DNA of 64,000 bases. It comes from Candidatus Saccharimonadota bacterium. GTDB taxonomy: Bacteria; Patescibacteriota; Saccharimonadia; Saccharimonadales; Saccharimonadaceae. The notes under the pieces are model-generated. The model did not search any database, had not been told where the DNA came from, and worked only from the letters and a program-made list of their open reading frames with translations. The position numbers and the translations under genes are program-made. Where the stretch lies: assembly GCA_012270305.1 (NCBI GenBank), contig JAAXIO010000021.1, positions 40,970 through 104,969 of the forward strand, read 5' to 3'. Shown piece after piece: positions 20,671-27,508 of this stretch. How positions within the stretch are numbered: position 1 is the first letter of the stretch; every line of letters begins with the position of its first letter.

Positions 20671-20744
20671 TGGAGGCACGTACGGGTAACGCTCCCGTCT
20701 ACCTGGTTTTGCAGACCAGTGCCTAACTTCTCGGCCAACGCGCC
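20671..20744 (-). tRNA. tRNA-Cys (GCA) with noncanonical D and T loops
   Basis: 74 nt with encoded CCA and U73. Acceptor GGCGCGT/ACGTGCC, D stem GCC/GGC, anticodon stem CTGGT/ACCAG with loop CTGCAAA, T stem ACGGG/CCCGT. The T loop is AGCGTTA instead of TTCRANY and the D loop GAGAAGTTA lacks the usual GG, so the standard elbow pairs G18-psi55 and G19-C56 cannot form. All stems are intact. Confidence 0.85.
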
Positions 20745-20762
20745 ACTCGAACTAGTATACCA

Positions 20763-20787
20763 AATAAAAAGAGCCTTCGGAGGCACT
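20763..20787 (-). terminator. terminator, probably the original tRNA-Leu(GAG) terminator
   Basis: On the minus strand GCCT-CCGA-AGGC is followed by TCTTTTTATT. Upstream on the same strand lies GCACCAAA, the 3' end of a tRNA. No gene here needs this terminator. It fits the tRNA-Leu(GAG) now 30 kb away, displaced by the integrated element. Confidence 0.6.
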
Positions 20788-20794
20788 TTGTTAT

Positions 20795-20802
20795 TTTGGT
20801 GC
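20795..20802. other. left attachment site core (attL)
   Basis: TTTGGTGC matches the tRNA-Leu(GAG) 3' end at 51308-51315; the bases outside differ on both sides. The host side keeps the tRNA-type terminator, and the element side keeps the recombinase C-terminal codons. Confidence 0.65.
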
Positions 20803-20951
20803 ACCTCATCGACTCTAGATGGAACACCTTGCTCCCTAGTATATCAAAGATGTATGGGAAGCTAGTCGATTTAGGCTTTGTATATTATAACGGAGAAATC
20901 CATATTGTCGAGCCAGAACAGGAGGACAACAATGTTCAAATTAAGAAGTAA
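20799..20951 (+). other. displaced native 3' end of the serine recombinase gene
   Basis: Read in the frame carried across the 8-bp core, codons 20799-20948 encode 50 residues (VHLIDSRWNT ... DNNVQIKK) and stop at TAA 20949-20951. They contain plausible protein text (KMYGKLVDLGFVYYNGEIHI) and overlap the next gene's start by 20 nt, like a normal operon junction. In the integrated state these codons have no start of their own. Confidence 0.7.
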
Positions 20952-21405
20952 GGGCAAGCAGAGTGATCTTGTTGACTCTGCTTTATATAACCAAGACACA
21001 TTCTATAAAGAGTTTCTGCGGAATATTAGCAGGTGTAAGACGGAGCTTCTTATTGAAAGCCCGTTCATCACGAGTCGTCGTATGCAGTTACTAATGCCTA
21101 TATTTCGTAAGCTGCGGAAACGTGGTGTTAAGATCATCGTCAATACACGTTGCCCAGATGAGCACTATGGCGTACATCGAGAACAGGCAGTCGAAGCAAT
21201 TGCCGATATGCGATCTTTGGGCGTAAAGGTACTCTACACCGTCCGCCACCATCGTAAGATGTCGATTATTGATCGTACTATTATATGGGAAGGTAGTTTG
21301 AATATACTGTCTTATAGTAATAGCTGTGAGATAATGAGAAGGATAGTATCACCTGGCCTCGCCCAGCAGACCATACGATTTATAGGAGTTAAAAGATACC
21401 TATAA
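20932..21405 (+). CDS. phospholipase D-family (single HKD) nuclease-like protein
   Basis: 157 aa from ATG 20932, preceded by SD AGGAGG; an earlier in-frame start at 20878 lacks one. Residues ~20-45 give LLIESPFITSRRM and the catalytic HKD motif is HHRKMSIIDRTIIWEGSLNILSY (H-x-K-x4-D with GSxN). Single-HKD proteins act as dimers, e.g. Nuc of pKM101 and BfiI nucleases. No signal peptide. As the first gene inside the element it may process element DNA (inference). Confidence 0.8.
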   Translation: MFKLRSKGKQSDLVDSALYNQDTFYKEFLRNISRCKTELLIESPFITSRRMQLLMPIFRKLRKRGVKIIVNTRCPDEHYGVHREQAVEAIADMRSLGVKVLYTVRHHRKMSIIDRTIIWEGSLNILSYSNSCEIMRRIVSPGLAQQTIRFIGVKRYL

Positions 21406-21421
21406 TTTAGAAGGAGAGATT

Positions 21422-21655
21422 ATGAAAGACTTTACACAGTTTGACGAGTACGAGCTTAATGAAGCGGATATCGACAAGGTGTTAAACTACCTCAAAATAG
21501 TTGACCCTGACAATGCCACTCCAGAGAACGCTATTGATTTCCTAGAATATTATCAGAGCTTATTTCATGAAGCCGGACATATTACCCGAGATGAAGATTT
21601 AGAGAAACTCTACAATGAGTTTACTAAAAAGCAGTCACGCGATAACAAGGCCTAG
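21422..21655 (+). CDS. small acidic protein, unknown
   Basis: 77 aa with SD AAGGAGAG, 16 nt after the PLD gene, so the same operon. Rich in Asp/Glu and predicted mostly helical (EADIDKVLNYLKIV, AIDFLEYYQSLFHEAG). No family recognised. Its 3' end overlaps the convergent XRE gene by 4 bp. Confidence 0.65.
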   Translation: MKDFTQFDEYELNEADIDKVLNYLKIVDPDNATPENAIDFLEYYQSLFHEAGHITRDEDLEKLYNEFTKKQSRDNKA

Positions 21656-21873
21656 AACGGCAGAATATTTTTAGCCTTAACCCCAAGTACTTTGACAATT
21701 TGCTTGAGAGTTATAACCGATAGATTAGCCTCACCTCGCTCAACTCGTGAATAATAACCACTATTTAAGTCTGCCTTCTCGGCAACCTCAATCTGTGTCA
21801 GTCCTTTTTTGAGTCTAGCAGCCCTAAGCCGTTCGCCAACTACTTGCAAAAGATCGGGGTCATCATTCGTCAT
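21652..21873 (-). CDS. XRE-family HTH regulator
   Basis: 73 aa, essentially one Cro/C1 HTH domain: ERLRAARLKKGLTQIEVAEKADLNSGYYSRVERGEANLSVITLKQIVKVLGV, with recognition helix around SGYYSRVERG. TATAAT lies 9 nt before the ATG (near-leaderless). It likely represses element genes; target sites are not proven, but TTTAC-ATTC-GTAAA (22233-22246) before the T4SS operon is a candidate operator. Confidence 0.88.
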   Translation of the reverse strand: MTNDDPDLLQVVGERLRAARLKKGLTQIEVAEKADLNSGYYSRVERGEANLSVITLKQIVKVLGVKAKNILPF

Positions 21874-21894
21874 ATACGACTAATTATAGCGTAT

Positions 21895-22176
21895 TTATTG
21901 ACTAAGCATTGAACTTTGAGATAACAATGTGCCAAACCATGCAATGAGTATAAAAATTACAAGCAAAATCTTAAGTAGCAATGAACCCGCTCTGAACATA
22001 AACCAGATAACCTTGAAAGTCACGAGGACGAGCAATATCAGGAATAATAGCTGTCCAATAGAGCTATCACCAGTAAGGTTGTAGGTAATGATCCCAAGGA
22101 GTGCTATACCGACCACAACTAGCCAAAAAGGAGGTTTACGCTTAGCTTGAGTCGTTTGAGTTGCTTCCTTGCTCAT
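21895..22176 (-). CDS. small membrane protein, unknown
   Basis: 93 aa from ATG 22176 (MSKEATQTTQAKRKPP). A basic N-terminus is followed by 2-3 hydrophobic helices (LVVVGIALLGIITYN, LLFLILLVLVTFKVIWFMF, LLKILLVIFILIAWFG). TATAAT lies 6 nt before this ATG, so the longer frame to 22212 is unlikely. No family recognised; divergent from the T4SS operon. Confidence 0.65.
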   Translation of the reverse strand: MSKEATQTTQAKRKPPFWLVVVGIALLGIITYNLTGDSSIGQLLFLILLVLVTFKVIWFMFRAGSLLLKILLVIFILIAWFGTLLSQSSMLSQ

Positions 22177-22253
22177 ATACATATTATATACCCGTTCGAT
22201 GTTAACCCTCAAACTATCATCACGCAGTAATATTTACATTCGTAAATTAACAG

Positions 22254-22262
22254 TGATACAAT
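22254..22262 (+). promoter_or_regulatory. T4SS operon promoter (extended -10)
   Basis: TGATACAAT with TACAAT at 22257-22262, about 37 nt before the pilin ATG. SD AGGAGG lies at 22288-22293. The 14-bp inverted repeat TTTAC-ATTC-GTAAA just upstream could be an operator. Confidence 0.5.
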
Positions 22263-22299
22263 GAAAATAGGTCGATTATAAGCAACAGGAGGTGTGTTT

Positions 22300-22641
22300 A
22301 TGAGGAGACGAAAAGAAATGGGGATAGTAGCGCTCATTGTTGCGCTGGGGCTTCCAATAGTGTTCGCAAGCCCCGCGTTAGCAGCCAGTGGTGATGTCAC
22401 ACAGGTAGAGAACTTTATCCGAAACATCATCAAGGTAATCGCAGGTTTAGCCGGTCTAGTAGCGACCGGTTTTTTTGTGGCTGGGGGTTTCATGTATATC
22501 ACCAGCTCCGGTAACCCCGAACATCTTGATAAAGCAAAACGAACACTATTATGGGCAGCGATTGGACTTGGCATCACTATCGCAGCCTTTGTAATAAGCA
22601 ACATTATTACGGATATCGCATACGGCGCTTTCGGAAAGTAG
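22300..22641 (+). CDS. VirB2/TrbC-like T4SS pilin
   Basis: 113 aa from ATG 22300 (SD AGGAGG 7 nt before; the GTG at 22294 is too close to the SD). Signal peptide IVALIVALGLPIVFASPALAA cleaved near ALA-A. The two-helix pilin core is VENFIRNIIKVIAGLAGLVATGFFVAGGFMYITSS and LLWAAIGLGITIAAFVISNI. The connecting SSGNPEHLDKAKRT loop is typical of Gram-positive/CPR TrbC pilins. First gene of the T4SS operon. Confidence 0.82.
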   Translation: MRRRKEMGIVALIVALGLPIVFASPALAASGDVTQVENFIRNIIKVIAGLAGLVATGFFVAGGFMYITSSGNPEHLDKAKRTLLWAAIGLGITIAAFVISNIITDIAYGAFGK

Positions 22642-22647
22642 GTCATC

Positions 22648-23973
22648 ATGGACTTACTATCTGTAATGCACCAAGTGTCATTTTTTGCGGACGCGACCGC
22701 TGCAGGAAATGCCATGAGGAACTTCATCGGGCCGACTATCACAACATTGTGTGTGATAGCCGGACTCGTTGCAACTGGCTTCTTAGTACACGGTGGGTTT
22801 CAGATGATAACCAGTTCGGGGCAACCCGATCGGCTTGACCATGCCAAAACAACAATACGCAATGCGATACTCGGTCTAATAATAGTGCTGTCAGCTGCTT
22901 CTTTAACAGCAATCTTAACAAACACATATCAAAATAGTACGAATAAACCTGTCAAGGAAATGCCCGCTCTCACAGAAGTAAAGCCTGATGAGGGTGGCGG
23001 TGGATTGGTAGAGGTACTTATAAATGCTGTTGTGGGCTTGCTCAAAAATATAGTTGAAACAGTCGGCAAACCATTTATTGATGCCTTGCAGTACTTTACA
23101 AAAGCAACGCCACTTATGGCAGAAAACTCTAGCGTCTTTAACTTATGGCTGACAATTGTAGCCATTGCAGATGTGCTGTTTATATTAGTGGTGATATTGC
23201 TCGGTTTTCATGTCATGAGCTTCTCAGCGCTTGGTCTTGAAGAAATTGAGTTTAAACACCTGTTGCCGCAGTTAATTGTCGTATTTCTGCTTATGAACTC
23301 CTCGATCTTTGCGATTGACGCCATTATCAGTCTATCCAATGGAATGATATCGGCCGTTCAGGCTGGCTTCGCCTCATCAACCGTATGGGAATCACTGTCG
23401 AAAGTTATGGACGAATCGAAGGATATGAAGTTAGCAGCACTATTGATTTATATGGTTTTTATCATTTTGTCGGTAGTACTGCTTATTTACTACATTCTCA
23501 GGCTTGTTGTTCTTTACATAGGGGCTGTTTTGTCACCTATCGTGGCAATGTTATGGCTATTACCAAGCTTCAAGGATTTTGCCTCAAACGCTATCCGCTC
23601 GTACATAACAGTTATTTTCGTTCTTTTCGTTCATGTCGTGATCCTAATACTCGCATCTTCAATCTTTGCGGGTATGGCTACCAACGATCCGAACAAGGGA
23701 CTTGATCCGATTATGTCAATGCTGGTTGGAGTGGCAACTGTACTAGCGCTCCTAAAGACGCAGGCCGTTATTCAGCAGATGGCCTACGCTAGTGCTGGGG
23801 CACGTACTGCTCGTAAGCTTGGCGGACAATTCGTCAATGGCGTAAGTCATCTATCTACAAAGGTTCGCCAAAGTAATACTACAACGACAACGAGCAGTAA
23901 AGCCACAGGCTCAACTACAGTAGCAAAAGATAATCCAGCTCGGTCAAACTCAAACAAAGGGTCTAAGTCATGA
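22648..23973 (+). CDS. VirB2-like domain fused to VirB6/TrbL-like T4SS channel protein
   Basis: 441 aa. Residues ~22-92 duplicate the preceding pilin: CVIAGLVATGFLVHGGFQMITSSGQPDRLDHAKTTIRNAILGL versus the pilin's VIAGLAGLVATGFFVAGGFMYITSSGNPEHLDKAK. Residues ~130-400 hold six or more TMs characteristic of VirB6/TrbL (LFILVVILLGFHVM, LLIYMVFIILSVVLLIYYILRLVVLYIGAVLSPIVAMLWLLPSF). The C-terminus is polar, Ser/Thr-rich and cytoplasmic-like. It probably forms the inner-membrane pore. It overlaps the next gene by 4 nt. Confidence 0.82.
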   Translation: MDLLSVMHQVSFFADATAAGNAMRNFIGPTITTLCVIAGLVATGFLVHGGFQMITSSGQPDRLDHAKTTIRNAILGLIIVLSAASLTAILTNTYQNSTNKPVKEMPALTEVKPDEGGGGLVEVLINAVVGLLKNIVETVGKPFIDALQYFTKATPLMAENSSVFNLWLTIVAIADVLFILVVILLGFHVMSFSALGLEEIEFKHLLPQLIVVFLLMNSSIFAIDAIISLSNGMISAVQAGFASSTVWESLSKVMDESKDMKLAALLIYMVFIILSVVLLIYYILRLVVLYIGAVLSPIVAMLWLLPSFKDFASNAIRSYITVIFVLFVHVVILILASSIFAGMATNDPNKGLDPIMSMLVGVATVLALLKTQAVIQQMAYASAGARTARKLGGQFVNGVSHLSTKVRQSNTTTTTSSKATGSTTVAKDNPARSNSNKGSKS

Positions 23974-24476
23974 AAACAACCGTAGTTCCAGCACAGGTTA
24001 CGACTGTCGAAGACAAAGTAACGGGCAGCCTTAGCCTCCAGCAACTTATCATGCTTACCTCACCAATCTTTTTGGGAAGTATCGTCTATGTATTATTTCC
24101 ACCCTTCTTCAAGGCAGAACCATATAAGATTGTCGTCATCGTAACAATCTTCACCGTCTTTGCCACACTCGCAATACGCATCAAGGGAAAGTTACTTATC
24201 CAATGGATTGCCGTACTGTTTCGATACAACGCACGTCCCCGCTTCTATATCTATAACAAAAGAGATAGCTATTTACGCATCAAACATGACGAGTCACCAA
24301 CAACGAAAGTAACAAAGCAACCGCCTCAAAAAGCGAGTTCACCTATTATTACGACAACCGTACCCATATCTGACAAGGCAGTGCTTGAGCAGATTGTTAT
24401 TGATCCTCGTGCTAGATTGAGATTCCGCACGAACAAGAAAGGAGGTCTTGATGTCCATATTCAAGAAATCAAATAA
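23970..24476 (+). CDS. PrgI/VirB3-like T4SS membrane protein
   Basis: 168 aa. An N-terminal PQVxxxEDKVTGSLSLQQL-type PrgI signature (VPAQVTTVEDKVTGSLSLQQLI) is followed by two TMs (~35-52, 59-77) and a cytoplasmic domain with RPRFYIYNKRD. The family is the Gram-positive/CPR counterpart of VirB3 and sits before VirB4, as here. ATGA overlap with the gene before; SD of the next gene lies within it. Confidence 0.82.
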   Translation: MKTTVVPAQVTTVEDKVTGSLSLQQLIMLTSPIFLGSIVYVLFPPFFKAEPYKIVVIVTIFTVFATLAIRIKGKLLIQWIAVLFRYNARPRFYIYNKRDSYLRIKHDESPTTKVTKQPPQKASSPIITTTVPISDKAVLEQIVIDPRARLRFRTNKKGGLDVHIQEIK

Positions 24477-25065
24477 AAAAGCGTCCTCGCGTAGCCAGAT
24501 AGCTATCAAAGGTGTACAAGATGGCATCTTGATTCTTCCTGGCAATCGTTACCGTATGATATTACAGGTTTCATCAATCAACTTTGAGCTAAAAAGCGAA
24601 GATGAACAAGACGCACTTATTGATACCTACCAGAACTTTCTTAATTCGCTCGCTTGCCCCTTGCAGATGATCGTTCGTGTTCGTGAGATGGATATGGATA
24701 AATATATAGAGGAGTATCGCCTAAAAATTGACGGTGAGAAACAGAAAGTCTATCGTCCCCAGATAAAGAACTACAATGAGTTTGTACAGGGGGTGATTAG
24801 TAAAAACAAAATCCTTGCTCGCCATTTCTACGTCGTTGTACCCTTTAACGCCAAGGACCGCCAAAACTTCGAGATGATCAAGGAGCAGTTACTACTTAAT
24901 AGTGATATCGTCACCAAAGGACTTGCCAGACTCGGAGTACATACGCACCATCTCAGTAGTCTTGAGGTACTCGACCTATTCTATACGTTCTACAATCCAC
25001 AATCAGCTAAGCGCCAACCAATCAGTGAACAGACGATGCAGTTACTTAAGGAGTCATACCTATGA
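24451..25065 (+). CDS. TraC/VirB4 N-terminal-domain protein (split VirB4)
   Basis: 204 aa from ATG 24451 (SD AAAGGAGG). GVQDGILILPGNRYRMILQVSSINFELKSEDEQDALIDTYQNFLNSL is the TraC-like N-terminal domain normally fused to VirB4. Further helices (FNAKDRQNFEMIKEQLLLN) follow and it ends at LKESYL. There is no Walker motif. It overlaps the ATPase gene by 4 nt, so the VirB4 function is split in two translationally coupled genes. Confidence 0.8.
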   Translation: MSIFKKSNKKASSRSQIAIKGVQDGILILPGNRYRMILQVSSINFELKSEDEQDALIDTYQNFLNSLACPLQMIVRVREMDMDKYIEEYRLKIDGEKQKVYRPQIKNYNEFVQGVISKNKILARHFYVVVPFNAKDRQNFEMIKEQLLLNSDIVTKGLARLGVHTHHLSSLEVLDLFYTFYNPQSAKRQPISEQTMQLLKESYL

Positions 25066-26885
25066 AGCTGAAAGCACTCAAACCTACTAAAGCCGTGGCA
25101 AAAAAGCCTACTAAGAAGACGAAGCGTAAAAACAACAAAACATTTGCCAGTCTGCCTCCGATTAAAAAGATTAACGCATGGAAGAAACGACGCGAGGAGC
25201 GGCCTAAACAGCTCGCACTAACTTATGGCGAACAAGACCCGATGGATATCATCTCCTACTCTGGTCTTGAGGAACAGCCAAATTACGTCGAAATTGACGA
25301 TCAATTTATCCGCACGTTATTTATATCGGGCTACCCCCTCACAGCATCATCCGGTTGGCTCAATAGCCTTATTAACTTTAGCCATGATATTGATATCTCT
25401 TATCACTTTCATGAAGTTGATGCACTACAAGCACTACCAAAACTTCGTCGCAAAATTACCGAACTTGAGTCTACTAAACGTGCCATGATACGCAGCGGCA
25501 AGGTTATTGGCTCAGAAATTACCGATCCGCTTGATTCTGCCACGGAACTACGAGACAAAATCCAGCGAGGGCAAGAGAAGCTATTTCAAATGTCGATATA
25601 TATGACTATCACTGCTCCGTCACTCGCTGAACTGGAGAATGTTACTAAACTATTGGAAACAGAGCTATCTGCACGACTATTTTATGTCAAATCCTCACGC
25701 TATCAGCAAATAGAGGGCTTGCAATCGGTTCTACCACGGGGTGAAGATATACTTGATCAGAAACGTAACCTTGATAGTTCGTCAGCAGCACTTACATTTC
25801 CCCTTATGTCATCTGAACTCGTACAAGAATCCGGCATCTTATACGGTGTTAATAAATCAAACAATTCATTGGTGATACTTGATAGGTTCGCGCTGAACAA
25901 TGCAAACAGCATTATCTTTGCACAGTCTGGTAGTGGCAAAAGCTACGCTACAAAAGTGGAGATACTACGCCAGCTCATGCAAGGTACTCGCGTTATTGTG
26001 ATCGACCCTGAACGTGAGTATAAACAACTTACTGAATCGGTAAACGGTACGTACATCAAGCTCTCGGCCAAGAGTAAAGAAAAGATTAATCCGTTTGACC
26101 TCACAACAAACTCATACACACATGACAGGATTGCCGAGCATGCCCAAGATTTGACTGAAGTCATCGGTCTCATGGCTGAGGGACTGGAGCCACGCGAAAA
26201 AGCGGCGGTTGATAAAGCAATATTGCATGTTTATCGCAAGGCGAAAAAGAACACCACTCCACTCTTATCAGACCTGTACGCGGCCTTAAAAGACATGGGG
26301 CATTTGACCCTTTGTGAGCGACTAGAGAAGTACATCAGCGGTTCGCTAGCTAACGTCTTTAACGAGCAAACAAACATCAAGTTAGATAATCGTCTGGTTA
26401 TCTTCGATATCAAAGACTTGCCCGAATCACTAAGACAAATCATGATGATGATTATTTCTAACTTTGTGCAGAACCAAGTTAAGACCCATCCCGAAAAACG
26501 TATGCTTGTCATAGATGAAGGGTGGATGCTGCTTGAGCATGAGGAGAGTGCACGATTTGTCGCAGGACTGGTAAGACGTGCTCGAAAATACTATCTTGGT
26601 GTATCTATCATTTCACAGCAAGCCAATGACTTTCTGCGTAATGATTATGGTCGTGCGATTGCATCTCAAAGCAGTCTTCGTATATTGATGCGTCAAGATA
26701 CGACAACTATAAAAGGTGTCGTAAATGAGTTTAATTTGAGTGAATATGAACAGACCTTCCTACTGACCTGCGAAAGAGGAGATGCACTAATAATTGCTGA
26801 TCAAAATCATGTTGCCGTAAAGGTTGTAGCGAGTGAGAAGGAGCACCCTCTAATTACCACCAACCCTAACGAGATTTATACATGA
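25062..26885 (+). CDS. virB4: VirB4-like T4SS ATPase
   Basis: 607 aa. A basic N-terminus (KKPTKKTKRKNNK) precedes the CagE/TrbE-VirB4 domain (~55-270) and the RecA-like ATPase with Walker A SGSGKS (K293), RVIVIDPEREYKQL and Walker B KRMLVIDEGWMLLEHEESARF. The motif RKYYLGVSIISQQANDFL is the VirB4/VirD4 arginine region. It powers pilus assembly and substrate transfer at the inner membrane. 4-nt overlaps with both neighbours. Confidence 0.93.
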   Translation: MKLKALKPTKAVAKKPTKKTKRKNNKTFASLPPIKKINAWKKRREERPKQLALTYGEQDPMDIISYSGLEEQPNYVEIDDQFIRTLFISGYPLTASSGWLNSLINFSHDIDISYHFHEVDALQALPKLRRKITELESTKRAMIRSGKVIGSEITDPLDSATELRDKIQRGQEKLFQMSIYMTITAPSLAELENVTKLLETELSARLFYVKSSRYQQIEGLQSVLPRGEDILDQKRNLDSSSAALTFPLMSSELVQESGILYGVNKSNNSLVILDRFALNNANSIIFAQSGSGKSYATKVEILRQLMQGTRVIVIDPEREYKQLTESVNGTYIKLSAKSKEKINPFDLTTNSYTHDRIAEHAQDLTEVIGLMAEGLEPREKAAVDKAILHVYRKAKKNTTPLLSDLYAALKDMGHLTLCERLEKYISGSLANVFNEQTNIKLDNRLVIFDIKDLPESLRQIMMMIISNFVQNQVKTHPEKRMLVIDEGWMLLEHEESARFVAGLVRRARKYYLGVSIISQQANDFLRNDYGRAIASQSSLRILMRQDTTTIKGVVNEFNLSEYEQTFLLTCERGDALIIADQNHVAVKVVASEKEHPLITTNPNEIYT

Positions 26886-27508
26886 ACAAACTCCTCTTTG
26901 GCGTCATTGTATCGTTTAAGAAAGAGGCTTATATTGTTCTCGGCACCTTAGCGTTTATCTTATTTCTACCACTTATCGCGGTCGTAGTTATTTCAAACGC
27001 TGGTGTTGCTGCCGTATCTCAGGCACTAGTAGCAATCAATCCAGTCACGCACCTCGTAGAAATATTTGATTCAAAGGGTAATAAGATCGATGAACGCGAA
27101 CTTTCAACAGCGTGGCCAATTAAGGGTACTATCACAGACACGTTTGGGTCTTTTGGTGGTTTTAGAGTCAATCTTGGGCTTGGATCTCATACAGCAATCG
27201 ACATTGGTGCAAACGCCGGAACGCCAATCACTCCCTTTGCAAAAGGCAAGGTTGTAATGGTTGATAACCTAGGCAATACTGCTTGCGGTCTGAGTGTCAG
27301 AGTGGATCATGGAGGTAATGTTGAATCGTTATACTGCCATATGTCAAAAACAAACGCCACACTTCAGCAAGAAGTAAAGCCTGGTGACGTAATTGGCTAT
27401 GTTGGCTCAACTGGTGTATCTACTGGCAATCATGTTCATTTTCAGGTAAATGTCCATGGCATACCAGTTAACCCACGCACCTTCATGGTGGGAGAGCCTA
27501 ATGGATAA
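26882..27508 (+). CDS. membrane-anchored M23 (LytM) peptidoglycan peptidase of the T4SS
   Basis: 208 aa. TM at ~14-40, then an extracellular LytM domain in normal order: AWPIKGTITDTFGSFGG, HTAIDIGANAGTPI (HxxxD), SLYCHMSK, VGSTGVSTGNHVHFQV (HxH). All four zinc/catalytic positions are present. It probably opens peptidoglycan for the conjugation channel, the VirB1-type role. It overlaps the coupling-protein gene by 8 nt. Confidence 0.9.
   Translation: MNKLLFGVIVSFKKEAYIVLGTLAFILFLPLIAVVVISNAGVAAVSQALVAINPVTHLVEIFDSKGNKIDERELSTAWPIKGTITDTFGSFGGFRVNLGLGSHTAIDIGANAGTPITPFAKGKVVMVDNLGNTACGLSVRVDHGGNVESLYCHMSKTNATLQQEVKPGDVIGYVGSTGVSTGNHVHFQVNVHGIPVNPRTFMVGEPNG

Noticed and set aside
20768-20837. 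Possible small RNA on the minus strand with a TATACT box and terminator before tRNA-Cys
   Set aside because: Better explained as the junction of the recombinase's displaced C-terminal codons with the original tRNA-Leu(GAG) 3' end and terminator; the box falls inside codons of the recombinase tail.
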